NCBI GenBank assembly: GCA_002964805.2 | Contig: PUDQ02000001.1 | Coordinates: 7,526,001-7,590,000 of the forward strand | Source of the DNA: Trametes villosa | Lineage: Eukaryota > Basidiomycota > Agaricomycetes > Polyporales > Polyporaceae | Direction: 5' to 3' | Length of the DNA stretch: 64,000 nt | In this document: one piece after another, positions 1-10,800 of the stretch | How positions within the stretch are numbered: the first letter of the stretch is position 1 | How the letters are laid out: each line of letters begins with the position of its first letter | Notes under the pieces: generated by a model | Database searches by the model: none | Told to the model about the DNA's origin: nothing | What the model saw: only the letters and a program-made list of their open reading frames with translations | Position numbers and translations under genes: made by a program

Positions 1-365
1 TAGAATCTCTGCTGTCGATGAAATGTCCAAATCGTATCTGTTGCCTCCGTATGCTCTTCGCTTCGCTACGGCGCCTTTGTTTTGTAACGTACACATACAT
101 ACCCATTGCACCGCTCAATCAAATCGCCGGTCCATTTCTTCCGCCACGCTGGGTCAAGGCCGCCGTTTGTGATGAGAAGTTGGAGCTTTAGGCGGCAGTC
201 TCATGAGAGAGTTGACGAAGGAACGTCCAACAGGACCTGCTGCTTCTTGGGCGCAGGCGCCTCCAAGTGACATCAAGCGCCGAACGCGCGCGCGTCCAAC
301 TCGAAGTCGCGGGAGCATCATGCCGCACACTCCCTTGTACCGCTCTTCCATCTCGGGCATCCGCC
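1..365. other. Upstream non-coding stretch
   Basis: No convincing coding exon is visible. Short open frames on both strands lack family resemblance. The 3' part is presumably the promoter and leader of the MIX23 gene that starts at 366. Confidence 0.4.
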
Positions 366-1172
366 ATGTCGTCGAAACAACCGCAGCTCGGCAGCCTTGC
401 CATCCAAGCACCCACGCTGGCTCCCCGAACGGTGCACGTAACACCATCAACGTGCCGTGATATCTCTGTGTTCAAGGGTGCGTTCCGTCGGCGCTGTTCT
501 GCTTGCTTCAATGGACCCCTCGCCCTGACGTACGGCATTGCGCGCGCGCGCGCTGCAATGCGCTCGCTGCTATAGACCTGATGAACCAGTATAGGAAGCT
601 CGATGATACTATCAACATGCGGTTGAATCGCACGACTGCGCAGTTCCGGGACAGGGAGCGGTCGGGGCTCGGTGGGAAGGGCGGTGTGGAGGAGCAGGCG
701 TGCGCCCAGGTCTGGAGAGAACTCGTTGGTATGTTTACGGGTTGTTCTGTGCTGCGGATGCGCTGATGTCTCGCTAGCAAACTGGACCCGGCGCAAGGAT
801 ATTGTCGACTATTGTGTTGGGGTAGTCGACCAGTCACTGGACGAGAAACGCCAGTCGCTACAAGACGCTGGAGATGACGCCGCAGCTCAGCGCAAGGCAA
901 AGGGTATCCTATACGCAGAAGAAGTCAAGGTCAGGGTTCTCCTCCCCCGCACACGAGTGCCGCTAAACTTGTCCAGCGAAATCAACTGCACAATGAGCTA
1001 ACCGTGGAGAACATAGTGCGGAAGCGGGCCTTCGAAGGTACGTCCCCTTGTGTCGCCTTTGACTGACCCATTGTGAAGCAGAGCGTTATGCACAGCATTC
1101 CGGTCACGGTGTCGATACTTCGAACCGCCGCCGTCCGATGCAGAAGCCCGCAAGTGGTGGGACGCCGTCTGA
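366..1172 (+). CDS. MIX23: MIX23 / caffeine-induced death protein 2 (CID2) family
   Basis: Five exons join in phase: 366-477, 576-728, 778-929, 977-1037 and 1096-1172, giving about 184 residues. Family hallmarks are CRDISVFK near the N-terminus, KLDDTINMRLNR, the helical VDYCVGVVDQS, ELTVENIVRKRAFEAF, and the terminal RSRCRYF followed by PSDAEARKWWDAV. The last exon is read in a different frame from the longest open frame there, which would otherwise run to 1371. The family motif FRSRCRYF fixes the acceptor at 1095/1096. MIX23 proteins are small helical proteins linked to the mitochondrial intermembrane space and protein import; CID2 names the same Pfam family. The function here is by family only. 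Confidence 0.82.
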
Positions 1173-1919
1173 CATTGAGCGGATCGGTGGCGTGCCCTCC
1201 CTTGTTCTCGGCCACGTTTCCATGACGGGCCACAATTATAGCGCTATGTCGTGGGACGATCGCTCGAATTCGATGATGATATCCCTACGCCGCCGGGTTA
1301 GACGTGCGTTTAATCACCGCCAGGAGGACCATCGGTGGAGGATTCTGTACTCTCCGTCTTGCGCCCGCTGAATGCGGTGTGCGCTTCTATCACCTACAAC
1401 AGTTGTTGGGCGGTATCGACGGATGCCCTATCAGCGTCTGACGTTCTTAGCCATCGCCGCTGCAGTACGGAGCAGTCCCGGTTGGAGAACAAGGTGATTC
1501 TGGATCCCGGCCAAATGTGTACTATCGTGGAGAAGACATCAAAGTCCGGAGTTTGTTCGTCGCTCTTCGCTGCGCAATCAGCTACATCGAATTGTGTCTG
1601 TGAACCCTATCGAGAGCACCCACAGTGCACAGGACTCTGCGTTCTCGCCCGCCGGGTACCCCGCGCTCGGACGAGGAGACGAAACTCGATCGTGTCTCGT
1701 ATGAACGCGCTGCTCGAGTGCCAGATGCATCGGGTACGCCCCGATCCCGCCCACGTGGCTATGACGACACCGCACAGGCAGGTTGCGCGAGGTATCGGCC
1801 ACTGGCCAGTCAATGTGAACCGTTCGCACCCGCCATGGCCAGCCACGCGCACGCGTCGGCGACCCAGCTCTTCTGGACGGCAGCGTCGGCTGCGCTCACC
1901 AACATCGACTGCGACCATC
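1173..1919. other. Gap between MIX23 and GILT, possible coding remnants
   Basis: About 750 bp without an assigned gene. Several plus-strand frames stay open for 60-100 codons (for example around 1450-1690 and 1625-2017), but none starts with a good Met or matches a family I know. They do not join in phase into the GILT gene. The stretch probably holds the GILT promoter and leader; decayed coding sequence is possible. Confidence 0.35.
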
Positions 1920-2796
1920 ATGTTCACCGCCAGGCTCGCTCTCCCCTGCCTCCTTACCAGTCTCGTTTCTGTCGCGCACGGCGCTGTGACTGGCTCGCTG
2001 GATCTCCAGACAAGTGAGCCGTTCGCAGGCGGCTACGATGATGTCAAAGTCCCGGTTTTACTGGGAGTGATGAGCCGCTGCCCCGATGCCGTTCTCTGCG
2101 AGACCGTCTTCGATCACGTCCTCGAGCGCGTTATCGACAAGGTCGACCTTTCGCTTACTTTCATCGGAAAGTGAGTATATGCGGCACTGTACCCTCCATA
2201 ATCACTGAATACGGTCCTAGGCTTAACTCCTCCGAACCCGACTTCGGCGTGACCTGTATGCATGGCCCCGAGGAATGCGCCGGCAACGTACACGAACTGT
2301 GCGCGATCAGATATGCGCCCACCCAGCGCTGGTGGAGCTTCGTGCAATGCCTGAACTTCAAGGGTCGCCCTGAGATCGGGAAGCCTGAAACGGCGCTGCA
2401 GTGCGCGAAGACGGCGGAGCTCGACTGGGAGAACAGCGGTGTCGGCGCATGCGCCGGGCTCGATGGTAGCGGCAAGGGGGAGGAGGGCATACGGCTGTTG
2501 CAGCAGAGCGTTGCCGTCACCCAGGAGCTGGGCATCAAGTGAGTTCACAGTCGGTTGCGGGTTAGAGTTTGTTTAACAGTAGATCCGCCCGCAGGAAGAG
2601 CTGCACTATCGTGATCAACGGGAAGCCGGTCTGCATTCACGACGAAACGTGGAAGGAATGCGAGGTGGGAACTCACGTACATGTCTATGCTGATCCGCGG
2701 TGGCTGACGGCGCGTTCGCACCAGGGTGGTCACGCTCCCAAGGACTTCATCAGGCAGATTGAGGAAGAGTACAACAAGCTTAACCAGGGAGAGTAA
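1920..2796 (+). CDS. GILT-family (gamma-interferon-inducible lysosomal thiol reductase-like) secreted protein
   Basis: Three exons (1920-2170, 2221-2538, 2595-2796) give about 256 residues. An N-terminal signal peptide (MFTARLALPCLLTSLVSVAHG) is followed by a thioredoxin-like core. The GILT signature CxHGxxECxxNxxxxC is intact as CMHGPEECAGNVHELC. The usual active-site CxxC position reads CPDA, with the next Cys three residues further on (CPDAVLC), so the resolving Cys is missing or displaced. C-terminal segments VINGKPVCIHD and WKECE fit the family's NG(K/R)P loop. GILT enzymes reduce disulfides in acidic compartments. In fungi the role is unclear, and the altered active site makes reductase activity uncertain. 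The gene converges with YOS1, 3' ends 67 bp apart. Confidence 0.85.
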
Positions 2797-2863
2797 GGAA
2801 TAGCGGAGCCGGTCGGTGTAGGGACGATGTCATTATACCACGCGTGTAAGATCAGTGGGCTTT

Positions 2864-3272
2864 TCAGCCACCCAGAATGAGCTCGTATCCGATAATAACC
2901 AGGTTGAGTCCTATGAGAGGTACTGAAAGGGCCTCAGTTTGAGTAGTCCGAGCAGTACGAAGAAGCAGGACTCACTCCGCATGAGCGTCCGCACAGCGCT
3001 GATCAGGTTTATGAGCCGGGCTTTCATGCTAACTTCCTGCGCTCCTGGGTATGCTGCTTGGTCGTATGGCTGTGCATAGGGGTTGTTGGCTTGTACCTGG
3101 GCACTGGCAGTTGACCAGCCAACTAGAAGAGAGAGAGGCGCCATGAGCGGACCGCACTGCCATAGGTAGAGCCCAGGGACGTACTTCGTGCCAGGAACCT
3201 GTCTTCGCTCAGGACAGCCATAGCGTTCACAAGAAGTAGCGTCACATAGAGGATCGTGCCGAGGTAGAGCAT
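2864..3272 (-). CDS. YOS1: Yos1-like protein (IER3IP1 homologue), ER-Golgi transport
   Basis: On the minus strand, three exons (3272-3185, 3122-2976, 2922-2864) give about 97 residues. The protein starts MLYLGTILYVTLLLVNAMAV (hydrophobic segment), then LSEDRFLARIGWS, a short polar linker, KARLINLISAVRTLMRIP and a second hydrophobic segment ending ELILGG. This is the Yos1 signature. Yos1 is a small membrane protein of the Yip1-Yif1 complex needed for ER-to-Golgi vesicle traffic. It shares a 164-bp intergenic region with the divergent uL22m gene. Confidence 0.9.
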
Positions 3273-3436
3273 CTTGGCTCCCTCAGCCTGCGGCGAGTAG
3301 AGAGAGGTGGTGGTGGACGTGTCCTGGGTCGTGTCGGTGCGGAGGCGCCCACACGCTCGAAGCTCGCGTGCGGAAAGAGACGCCCGTTGTGCTTTCCTGC
3401 CCGCGACGCCAACCAGCTGTTTGCCCGAGTCCTGCC
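3273..3436. promoter_or_regulatory. Bidirectional intergenic promoter region, YOS1/MRPL22
   Basis: Only 164 bp separate the start codons of two divergently transcribed housekeeping genes, so both promoters must lie here or overlap the leaders. No TATA box is evident. Inferred from gene layout. Confidence 0.45.
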
Positions 3437-4456
3437 ATGCAGTCTGTCGGGGCGAGTCTCCGCTCTGGTATGTATCGCTTGATGCGCTCTCTTCTTACGG
3501 AATCTGACTGTGTCTCCTGCTGCAGCGAGCAGAGCGGTCGGCCTTGCCGTGCCCGCTCATAATGTCGCCTCAAGCTCTCGGGTCTTCCAGCTACAGGCCG
3601 TCCAGCGCCGCAAGTAAGCACCCTCACATTGGGCAGCTTTCGCACCTATCCTGACATACCGCTCTCAGTGTGTCGCTTCGTATGCCGAACTTCAAGGGCC
3701 CCGTGTCGTGGCTCCGGGAATCCCTTGCGCCGAATGTGCGCGAGCAAAATACGCAGGAGGAGATCGAGGCTGCCCGCAAACAGGCTGCGGAGAAGGGCCA
3801 GCTGAGCGTTTTTGAGTCCGTGCCTACGATCGCGGAGGGAGAGGACGCGGCGGAGGAGGTGCCTGCGTGGAAGAAGAAGACCTACACGGAGGTCTGTCCT
3901 GCCGACCTCTGAGTCGTGTATAGGTGCTCACTCTTGCGCCCATCGACAGCACAAGTACTCCACCGGCAACTTCAAGATCTCTCACCGCAAGCTGAACCTG
4001 CTGGGTCGCCAAATTGCGGGCAAGCCCGTCGACTCCGCTATCCTCCAGATGATGTTCAGCGAGAAGCGGGCGAGTAAGCGCATCAAGAGCATGCTCGTGG
4101 TCGCAAAGTCGCACGCCGTGAAGCTGAAGGACCTTAACGAGGGCAAGCTCGTAGTCGGTACGTACGCTCATCCCGTAGTGTCGCACTTTCATTGACAGGT
4201 TGCTACTTGTGCTGCAGCCGAGTCCTGGGTGACGAAGGGCCCACATCAGTTCAAGCGGTTTGACGTCAAGGGCCGTGGTAGGGCTGGTATCAAGTACCAT
4301 CCGCACTCGCGGCTGCACGTTGTGCTGAAGGAGGGGAAGACTCGGGCTGAGCTTAGAGATGAGGAGCGCGCGAGGAAGTTGAAGCGGATCGTGTCGGCGG
4401 GCTATGTCAGGGAGGACATCCCCCTCCGCAACCCCGGGCCCGCCTGGGCGTGGTAG
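3437..4456 (+). CDS. MRPL22: Mitochondrial large ribosomal subunit protein uL22m (MRPL22)
   Basis: Five exons (3437-3467, 3526-3613, 3669-3891, 3950-4157, 4218-4456) give about 262 residues. The first 40 residues are rich in Arg, Ser and Ala, as in a mitochondrial presequence. The L22 core begins at YSTGNFKISHRKLNLLGRQI, continues with LQMMFSEKRASKRIKSML, and ends with the conserved arm RGRGRAGIKYHPHSRLHVVL. uL22 lines the polypeptide exit tunnel. The start at 3437 was chosen because only it gives a phase-consistent presequence; a Met at 3682 inside exon 3 would remove it. Confidence 0.9.
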
Positions 4457-4682
4457 AGGGCTACATAGGCCCGGTTTCTGCGTTATAGTACACCCTACGT
4501 GTTAATCGAGATCTACTCGCGGAATATTGTCAGACGTGCAGACTCCAGAGTGTGTACTGCGGAGGCGGGACGCGCAGCCGGGCAGCGCTGCAGAGCGCTA
4601 TTTCTGGCGACGCGCCACGACACGCTCGCGCAAGCGCACGCCGCCGCGCAGACCCTCTCACCTCTCCCCCTCACTGGCAGCC

Positions 4683-6435
4683 ATGCCCCGGCACTGGCCC
4701 GCACCCCTCTCGCTCCTTTTCTCCGCCCTCGCCCTCGGGCTCCCGCTATGCGCCTCCGCCGCTAACTCGTTCGAGAACACCGCGATCGTGCGCACGGTCG
4801 AGCTCGGGGGCGCGCTCGTGCACGTCACGACGACGTACGCCGTGAAGGCGCTCGAGGACGGCTCGAGCGTGTACACGCTCGCGCTCGGCGAGCAGGAGCA
4901 CGCGCACACGAGCTGGCTCGAGGCGAAGCTCAAGGGCCAGCCGGAGGTGCTCCCGCTCGAGGACTTCGGGTACCACCCTGACAGGTACGCACTTCCCCGC
5001 ACGCGCTGATCTGTCTGGACGGCCGGTGACGCGGGTGCGCTGCTGTAGCGGGGTGTTCTTGTATACGGTGGAGCTTCCGAAGGCGTTGAACACGAACGGG
5101 ACTGCGAACCTGGTGGTGGAGACCGTCCAAACGCATGCGACGTTCCCGTGGCCCCAGGAGGCGACCCAGAAGGACCCGCAGTCGCTCAAGTACAACTCCG
5201 AGCTGTTCGTGATCAGCCCTTACAAGACTTCCGTCCAGCGGACGAAGATACGGTAAGTCCTCCAGGGATATTTTGCTAGATTGTATACCAACGCTATGGT
5301 GGCAGGGCGCCCAACGCGAACGTCCACTCGTACACTGAGCCGGATAACGTCTCGTTCACGTCAGACGCGGTGGTGACGAAGGCCGGCGCGACCATTACCT
5401 ACGGTCCCTTCCATGACATCCCGGCTTCCGCCTCCCAGGACTTCGTCGACTCCAAGCAGAAGCTGGTTACCGTGCACTATACCTATGACCACCCCGTCCT
5501 CGAGGTCAAGAAGCTCGAGCGCGCGGTCGAGATCAGCCACTGGGGCGCCAACCTGAACGTTGACAACAAGCTGCTCTTCCACAATGCTGGCCCTCGGTAA
5601 GCTTGCCATCCTCTTTTGACCCGCTCCCAAACTCACACGGGGGTGTGCCAGTCTGAAGGGCCACTTCTCGCGCCTCGAGTACCAGACGCAGAACTACTTC
5701 GGGCGCGCGGTGGCGCACACGCTCCCGGGCATCAACCTGATCCTGCCCGCGGGAATCCACTCCGCGTACTACTACGACCTCGTCGGGAACGTGTCGACGT
5801 CGCACCTGCGCACCGCGCCGTCCGCGCCGAAGGGCGCGAACAGCAACGCGTTCAGCCTCCTCGAGCTGCGCCCGCGCTACCCCGTCATGGGCGGCTGGAA
5901 CTACAGCTTCACGCTCGGGTGGGACTCGCCCCTCGCGGACTACGCGGGCTACGACAAGGCGACGGGGAAGCACATCGTTGGCGTGCCGCTCATGACCGTC
6001 ATCCCCACCGCGGTCGTGGACGATGCGGAGATTACGATCATCCTGCCCGAGGGTGCTACGTGAGTTCCAGTGTGTTGGGAAGATGTAAGGATGAAGCTAA
6101 TAGGCACACCACCAGTGATATCGACTACTTCACGCCGTACCCCGCTCTCAGCGAGGACGTCACGAAGCACATCACCTACCTCGACACCATCGGCCGGCCG
6201 AAGATCACGCTCAAGTACAAGCAGCTGACCGACAAGCACACAGGCAACATCTACGTGAGAGCACTCGACGTGGCGGACGCTTCATATGATCTCACTGTTT
6301 GTTCTCTAGATCACCTACAAGGTGCCGTTCCGCGCGCACCTCCAGAAGCCTCTAGCAGTCGCGACGGCGTTTATCGGCGTCTTTGCGATCGCGCTGACGT
6401 GGAAGCGTGTCGATGTCCGTATCCGGAGGAAGTGA
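4683..6435 (+). CDS. OST1: Oligosaccharyltransferase subunit OST1 (ribophorin I)
   Basis: Six exons (4683-4984, 5049-5252, 5306-5596, 5652-6059, 6116-6254, 6310-6435) give about 489 residues. There is a cleavable signal peptide ending LPLCASA, a lumenal domain with the family's FENTAIVRTVELGG and SHWGANLNVD, then HFSRLEYQ, GWNYSFTLGW and TYLDTIGRPK. One C-terminal transmembrane helix (AVATAFIGVFAIALTW) is followed by a short basic cytosolic tail (KRVDVRIRRK). OST1 is a non-catalytic subunit of the ER N-glycosylation enzyme. The cytosolic tail is short, as in yeast rather than animal ribophorin. Confidence 0.93.
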
Positions 6436-6582
6436 CGTGTATGCTCTCGGTCGCTGCTGTTCAAAATAATTTAAGCATTGCTCTCTCGGACGATCGCGAA
6501 GTAAGCCCGTGTGAGTATTATGGAGTCTATTGATACAGGTATAGTGTACAGGCGTCGTCATGGTCGTTGAGCTTCCCCGGGC

Positions 6583-7299
6583 TCAGTGGGTCATCCTGCT
6601 GCTGCTGAAGCTGTGGATCGTGAACGGGGTGCATCCTTGCGGAGGCGCGTTACTGGATTGCATGCATTCAGTCAGTAAGCCGTCTCTCGTCCTCATACAT
6701 CAGAAAGGAAGGGCGCGCACCACTTGAGGTAGAAGAAGAGCCCGTTGAGGCCGTTCACGTTCTCGCACGCATAGTACAGCCCCTGGTTGTTCTGCGCGCC
6801 GTTCTCGTAGAAGAGCATCGTGCCCTGCCAGCGCCAGCGGCCGCCGTCGACGCCCGCGGGCTCCGCGCCCGCGATCATCTGGAGCGGGAGGTCGGGGACG
6901 CCGGTGGTGTTGTGCACGTTGACGGGCAGGATCGTGGACTCGTTGTGGTAGTGCCAGAGCTGGTTCTGGTGGATGTAGAAGAGCGGGGGCGCCTTGTTCC
7001 GGTAGACGGTCACGTTCCCTGGGAGACCTGCGAGGGGCGGTACATGTGAGCACTCGTGTTGTTGAGGTGAGGGGGGTGAGACGGAGCCTACCGCGGGGGG
7101 CTGCGATGGACATGTAGTATGGGATGCTGGCGCCCTCCTGGTTGGCGACGGGGCCGAGTCCCTGGAGGTGCGACATGCCGGGCACGAGCGTGTTCATCGA
7201 CGACCACGACGTGACGCCCTCGAACGACGGCATCCCGGACACGAAGAGGAGCGGCGCGAGGTACGCGGCGATCGCGAGGAGCAGCATCGTGAAGGCCAT
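6583..7299 (-). CDS. Small secreted protein of unknown function
   Basis: Three minus-strand exons (7299-7092, 7027-6721, 6652-6583) give about 194 residues. A signal peptide (MAFTMLLLAIAAYLAPLLF) precedes a compact domain with several aromatic and NxT/S sites (NVTVYRN, HNESTILP, HNTTG). Cys residues fall late: ACENVN, KCNAPPQGCTPF. Without the last splice the frame reads 12 further codons to a stop at 6693. I prefer the spliced end because it pairs CNAPPQGC with the upstream Cys and gives a plausible terminus SFSSSRMTH. I do not recognise the family. Confidence 0.65.
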
Positions 7300-7866
7300 G
7301 GCAAGCAACGGTGTCCGTTCGAGCTGATTTGAGGCTACACAACGGTCGCTCGTCGTCGCGAATGGGTTATATACCGCGCGCTCGGAGAATCCGCGCAGGG
7401 ACTGCCCGACGGACCGCGCATCCCCCACGGGGTCGGCGGAGGAATGCGCGCCATCGTCGCGCCCGGAAAGCGACTGTATGTGACGTCTGCGGGCGAACAG
7501 GCTTCAGGCGCTGCTTCGGGTCTGTATGGGCGCGGGGCAGCTGACCGCGCGCGAAGGCGGGCGGGTCGGCAGGTGGGGATTCCGATTCCACAAAGAATCG
7601 GTCTTCTCATGAGACTTTGGTGTCGCACGTGACTTTTGTCGCACCGCTTGGTTAGGTTTACACTTGCTTGCATCTATTTGGCTGCTCTTGCTGGCTCCTC
7701 TGCGCGCCTCTCTCGTCGTACTCTTTCACCACTCAGCTGGCCTTCATCAGTTCTCCACTTATCTCTGGCGCAGGCGTCCTACGTGTGTTCCACCCGCCGT
7801 CTTCGTCGCTCGTTCACTTATGTATCGAACCGCAGTCTGTTGTCGCCTACGTCAAGGTCCTCCGTC
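7300..7866. other. 5' flank of the Helitron gene
   Basis: No gene is seen. The stretch holds the promoter of the minus-strand secreted protein gene (a TATA-like GGTTATATACC near 7364-7374), a perfect hairpin at 7582-7601, and two GTCGCAC direct repeats at 7622 and 7638. If the Helitron is intact its 5' terminus (TC) should lie here, but I cannot place it. Confidence 0.4.
7582..7601. repeat. Perfect inverted repeat, 7-bp arms with 6-nt loop
   Basis: CCGATTC and GAATCGG flank CACAAA, so the segment can form a stem-loop on either strand. It sits about 265 bp upstream of the Helitron start codon and could be a terminal or regulatory hairpin, or chance. Confidence 0.5.
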
Positions 7867-10800
7867 ATGACTCCCGTTCCGCGAGCCCCTCCCTCGACAC
7901 GTAAGTGTATATCACCCTGAGCAGTATCTTCTGCTGACCGATAACTCCTAGGGACTCGCATGTGCATCTCTCGCCGAGAATTTGTGAGCCTCCCAGTGGT
8001 TGCGGGCGTCATCCCGTCGTACGATTTCGTCGCTCATTTCGAGCGATGCGTCACTTCGGCTGCAGCTCTCGAGGAGTGCGCGGTGATGGAATCCCTTGTT
8101 GGAGTGCGCGTGGCGCCTTCGTCGTTGTCAAACTGTGTACCCTATCGTCAACTCGCCTCTGCTGCTCGCATACATGGAGTTCCTCTCGGTCGCGCTACGC
8201 GCTATGGCGCAGGATTTCAACAAGCCTTAGACGCGCACATCTGTTCTGGCGCTTGCTTAGACTTGGTATGTCTTTTTGTACTTCGTCCTTATGCCAACAG
8301 CGCTTCGCGTCCGTCTGTTCTGCGTTCCAAGACCACGTCCGAGCCAAAGTTGCCGGCTGAGGAGGGCCCGGTACCCTTTGCTGCGAAGAAGTTCCCTCCT
8401 TCACCTTTGAGTGCTCGCGAGCAGGCCTCGCTTGTCCGAGACTGGTATGCCGCTGTTAGCTCTGTCTCAGAACGACCGTGTGCCGTGTGTGCAAGGCTCA
8501 CCGCCGCTGACCGGCTGCGTGAGTATCCCGAAGATGAGCTTCCTCTCGCTCAGCTCGCCAGGCCGGGCGAATTTGTTACACGCAAACCTCGCGCCTCCGC
8601 GTCGGACCCCATCTCGGAACTCACAGGGCCGATCTTGCACCCAGCTGGTATCCGTGTTGTAGCAGGTGCACGTCTATTGTCTGTGTGTGCAGATTGCATA
8701 TCCCCTGTTCGCGCGAAGCGAGTGCCTCGGTTTGCGCTTGCCAACGGGCGATGGGTAGGCGACTGTCCACCCGAGTTGCAGGGACTTCGGTATGTGGAGC
8801 AGTTACTGATTGCACGTAACCGCCATAGTTTCTGCGTCGCGCAGGTCTCCAAAGGTAATCAGCGGTATCTCACTGCAAATGCCATTATTTTCGGGCAGCC
8901 CGTGGCCCGTATGTACGCGAAACTTCCGCCCCCGCGGCAGGACATTGAGCAGTGTTTGGCTATCCTTTTCGTAGGTACGGCGAAACCCACAGACGAGGAC
9001 GTTAGTCGTACGCCCTTCATTGTCCGGCATCGCGTTGTAGTTAAAGCACTTGAGTGGCTGAAGTTGAATCACCCTGAATATCATAGTGTCGATATTTCGC
9101 TGCAGAATCTGCAAGAGTACCCCGAAGATGCACCGCCTGTCGGAATTGTTCACCGCGCGAGAGATCCGCAGACAGGAGAGAACAAAGCTGTGTATCAATC
9201 GGAAGACGAGCACGCTGTGGCAGACGGCGACTGCTCGTTCGTGGTGCATGGCTTATGCGGCAACGAGTTCGCCGAGATGACGTACGACCAGAAGGTTCGC
9301 TATGCTGTCCGTTATTTCGACAGCGGGGGCGACGCGCTGTACTACGGACATGAACGTCGACCTCAGTCTATCTACCACAACCCGTCGCTGTTCCCCTCTA
9401 TGTTTCCGTGGCTGTTTCCCTACGGTCTAGGTGGCCTTGAAAATGAGAATATTACCACCCGTCTACATCGAGGAGAACATATACGCTCTCTGTTGCTGTA
9501 CCCGGATCGGCGATTTGAAAGGGATCGTTGTTTTCCGTTTATTGCCTTTAATCACGAACAGATTCGAGCGAGCGCGTCTGGAGGTTATCTCCTCACAGCG
9601 CGCAGCAATTTCGGATCAGTCGCCGAGAAGTTGCTTAGCATCGATCGAGAGGCCCTGGATAACATTATTGAACGTGGCGCTGGCGGTGACTACGTCAAAC
9701 CCGAATCCGAGGCTGAGAAGGCATGCTTCGACTTGATATCGGTAGTAGACTACGTCGCGGGGCGCGTGTCCGGGCTGAATACCTCCCGCAAGTATCAGCG
9801 CAATGAGATCAGATCGCTAATCATGGAAAAGGGCGTACCGTTGTTTTTTGTCACGTTCGCGCCTGCGGACCTCAAAAGTCCGCTGTGTCTGCATTACTGC
9901 GGTGAGGACGTCAACTTAATGGAGTATTTGCCTCGCCTCCGGAACTCGGATGACCGACGAAGAGCCATCGCCGACCATCCGGCCGGAGCGGCAAGGTTCT
10001 TCGATTTCCTAGTGAAAACATTCGTGAGAGTGATCCTCCGATACGGCGGCGGCGAGGACGGTGTATTTGGACCTACAGAGGCGTACTATGGCACCGTCGA
10101 AGCGCAGGGGAGACTCACTTTGCACCTCCACATGCTAGTATGGATACGAGGTTGCCCCAGCCCACAGGAAGTGCGCGATCGCCTCCTCGCGGACCCGGTG
10201 TTCGAGAACGAGTTACTGCGCTGGCTTGAGAGCTGCCACGTTGGCAACTTCACGACGGGGAACGAGCAGAGCTTGTGTGATAAGCTTGAAGACGAATACA
10301 TAGAACGTCAGGCGGACGGGACATATGAGAGGCGTGCTAGACTCAAACCTGGCATTCGCGACCCAGCGACCACGATAACTCGACCTCCTCCACCTGCGAA
10401 CGCGAGCGATGACCAGTTTGACGCATGGCAGAAGGATATGCTGGAAGACGTCGATCGGATTGTTTTCTGCATGAACAGGCATGATCGTGATCATAAGATG
10501 GGATGTTGGCGGGGATACTGCCGTGCGCGTTTCCCTCGTGATCTGTACGAAGACACTCAGGTCGACGCCGCGACCGGTGCGATTAGATTTGCGAAGTCTG
10601 AAGCATGGATCAATACTTACAATCCCGTCATCACGACAACCGTCCGCTCTAACACGGACGTCGGCTGCCTCCTATCGGGAACTCAGATCAAGGCTGTAAT
10701 GGCTTATATCACCGACTACATCACAAAAACGGCACTTACTACCCATGGCTTCTTCGAGACCGTTCGTACCGTACTGGACCGAAACCCAGAGCTGTTGAAC

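Noticed and set aside
541..555. GC dinucleotide repeat as a functional element
   Set aside because: A short CG run inside the first MIX23 intron, most likely simple sequence.
1138..1371. Long in-frame C-terminal extension of MIX23 reading to 1371
   Set aside because: A different acceptor (1095/1096) restores the family end FRSRCRYF with a stop at 1170-1172, so the longer frame is a shadow.
6693..6720. Unspliced C-terminus of the small secreted protein ending at 6693
   Set aside because: Splicing to 6652-6583 gives a Cys-containing end with a better composition; kept only as an alternative.
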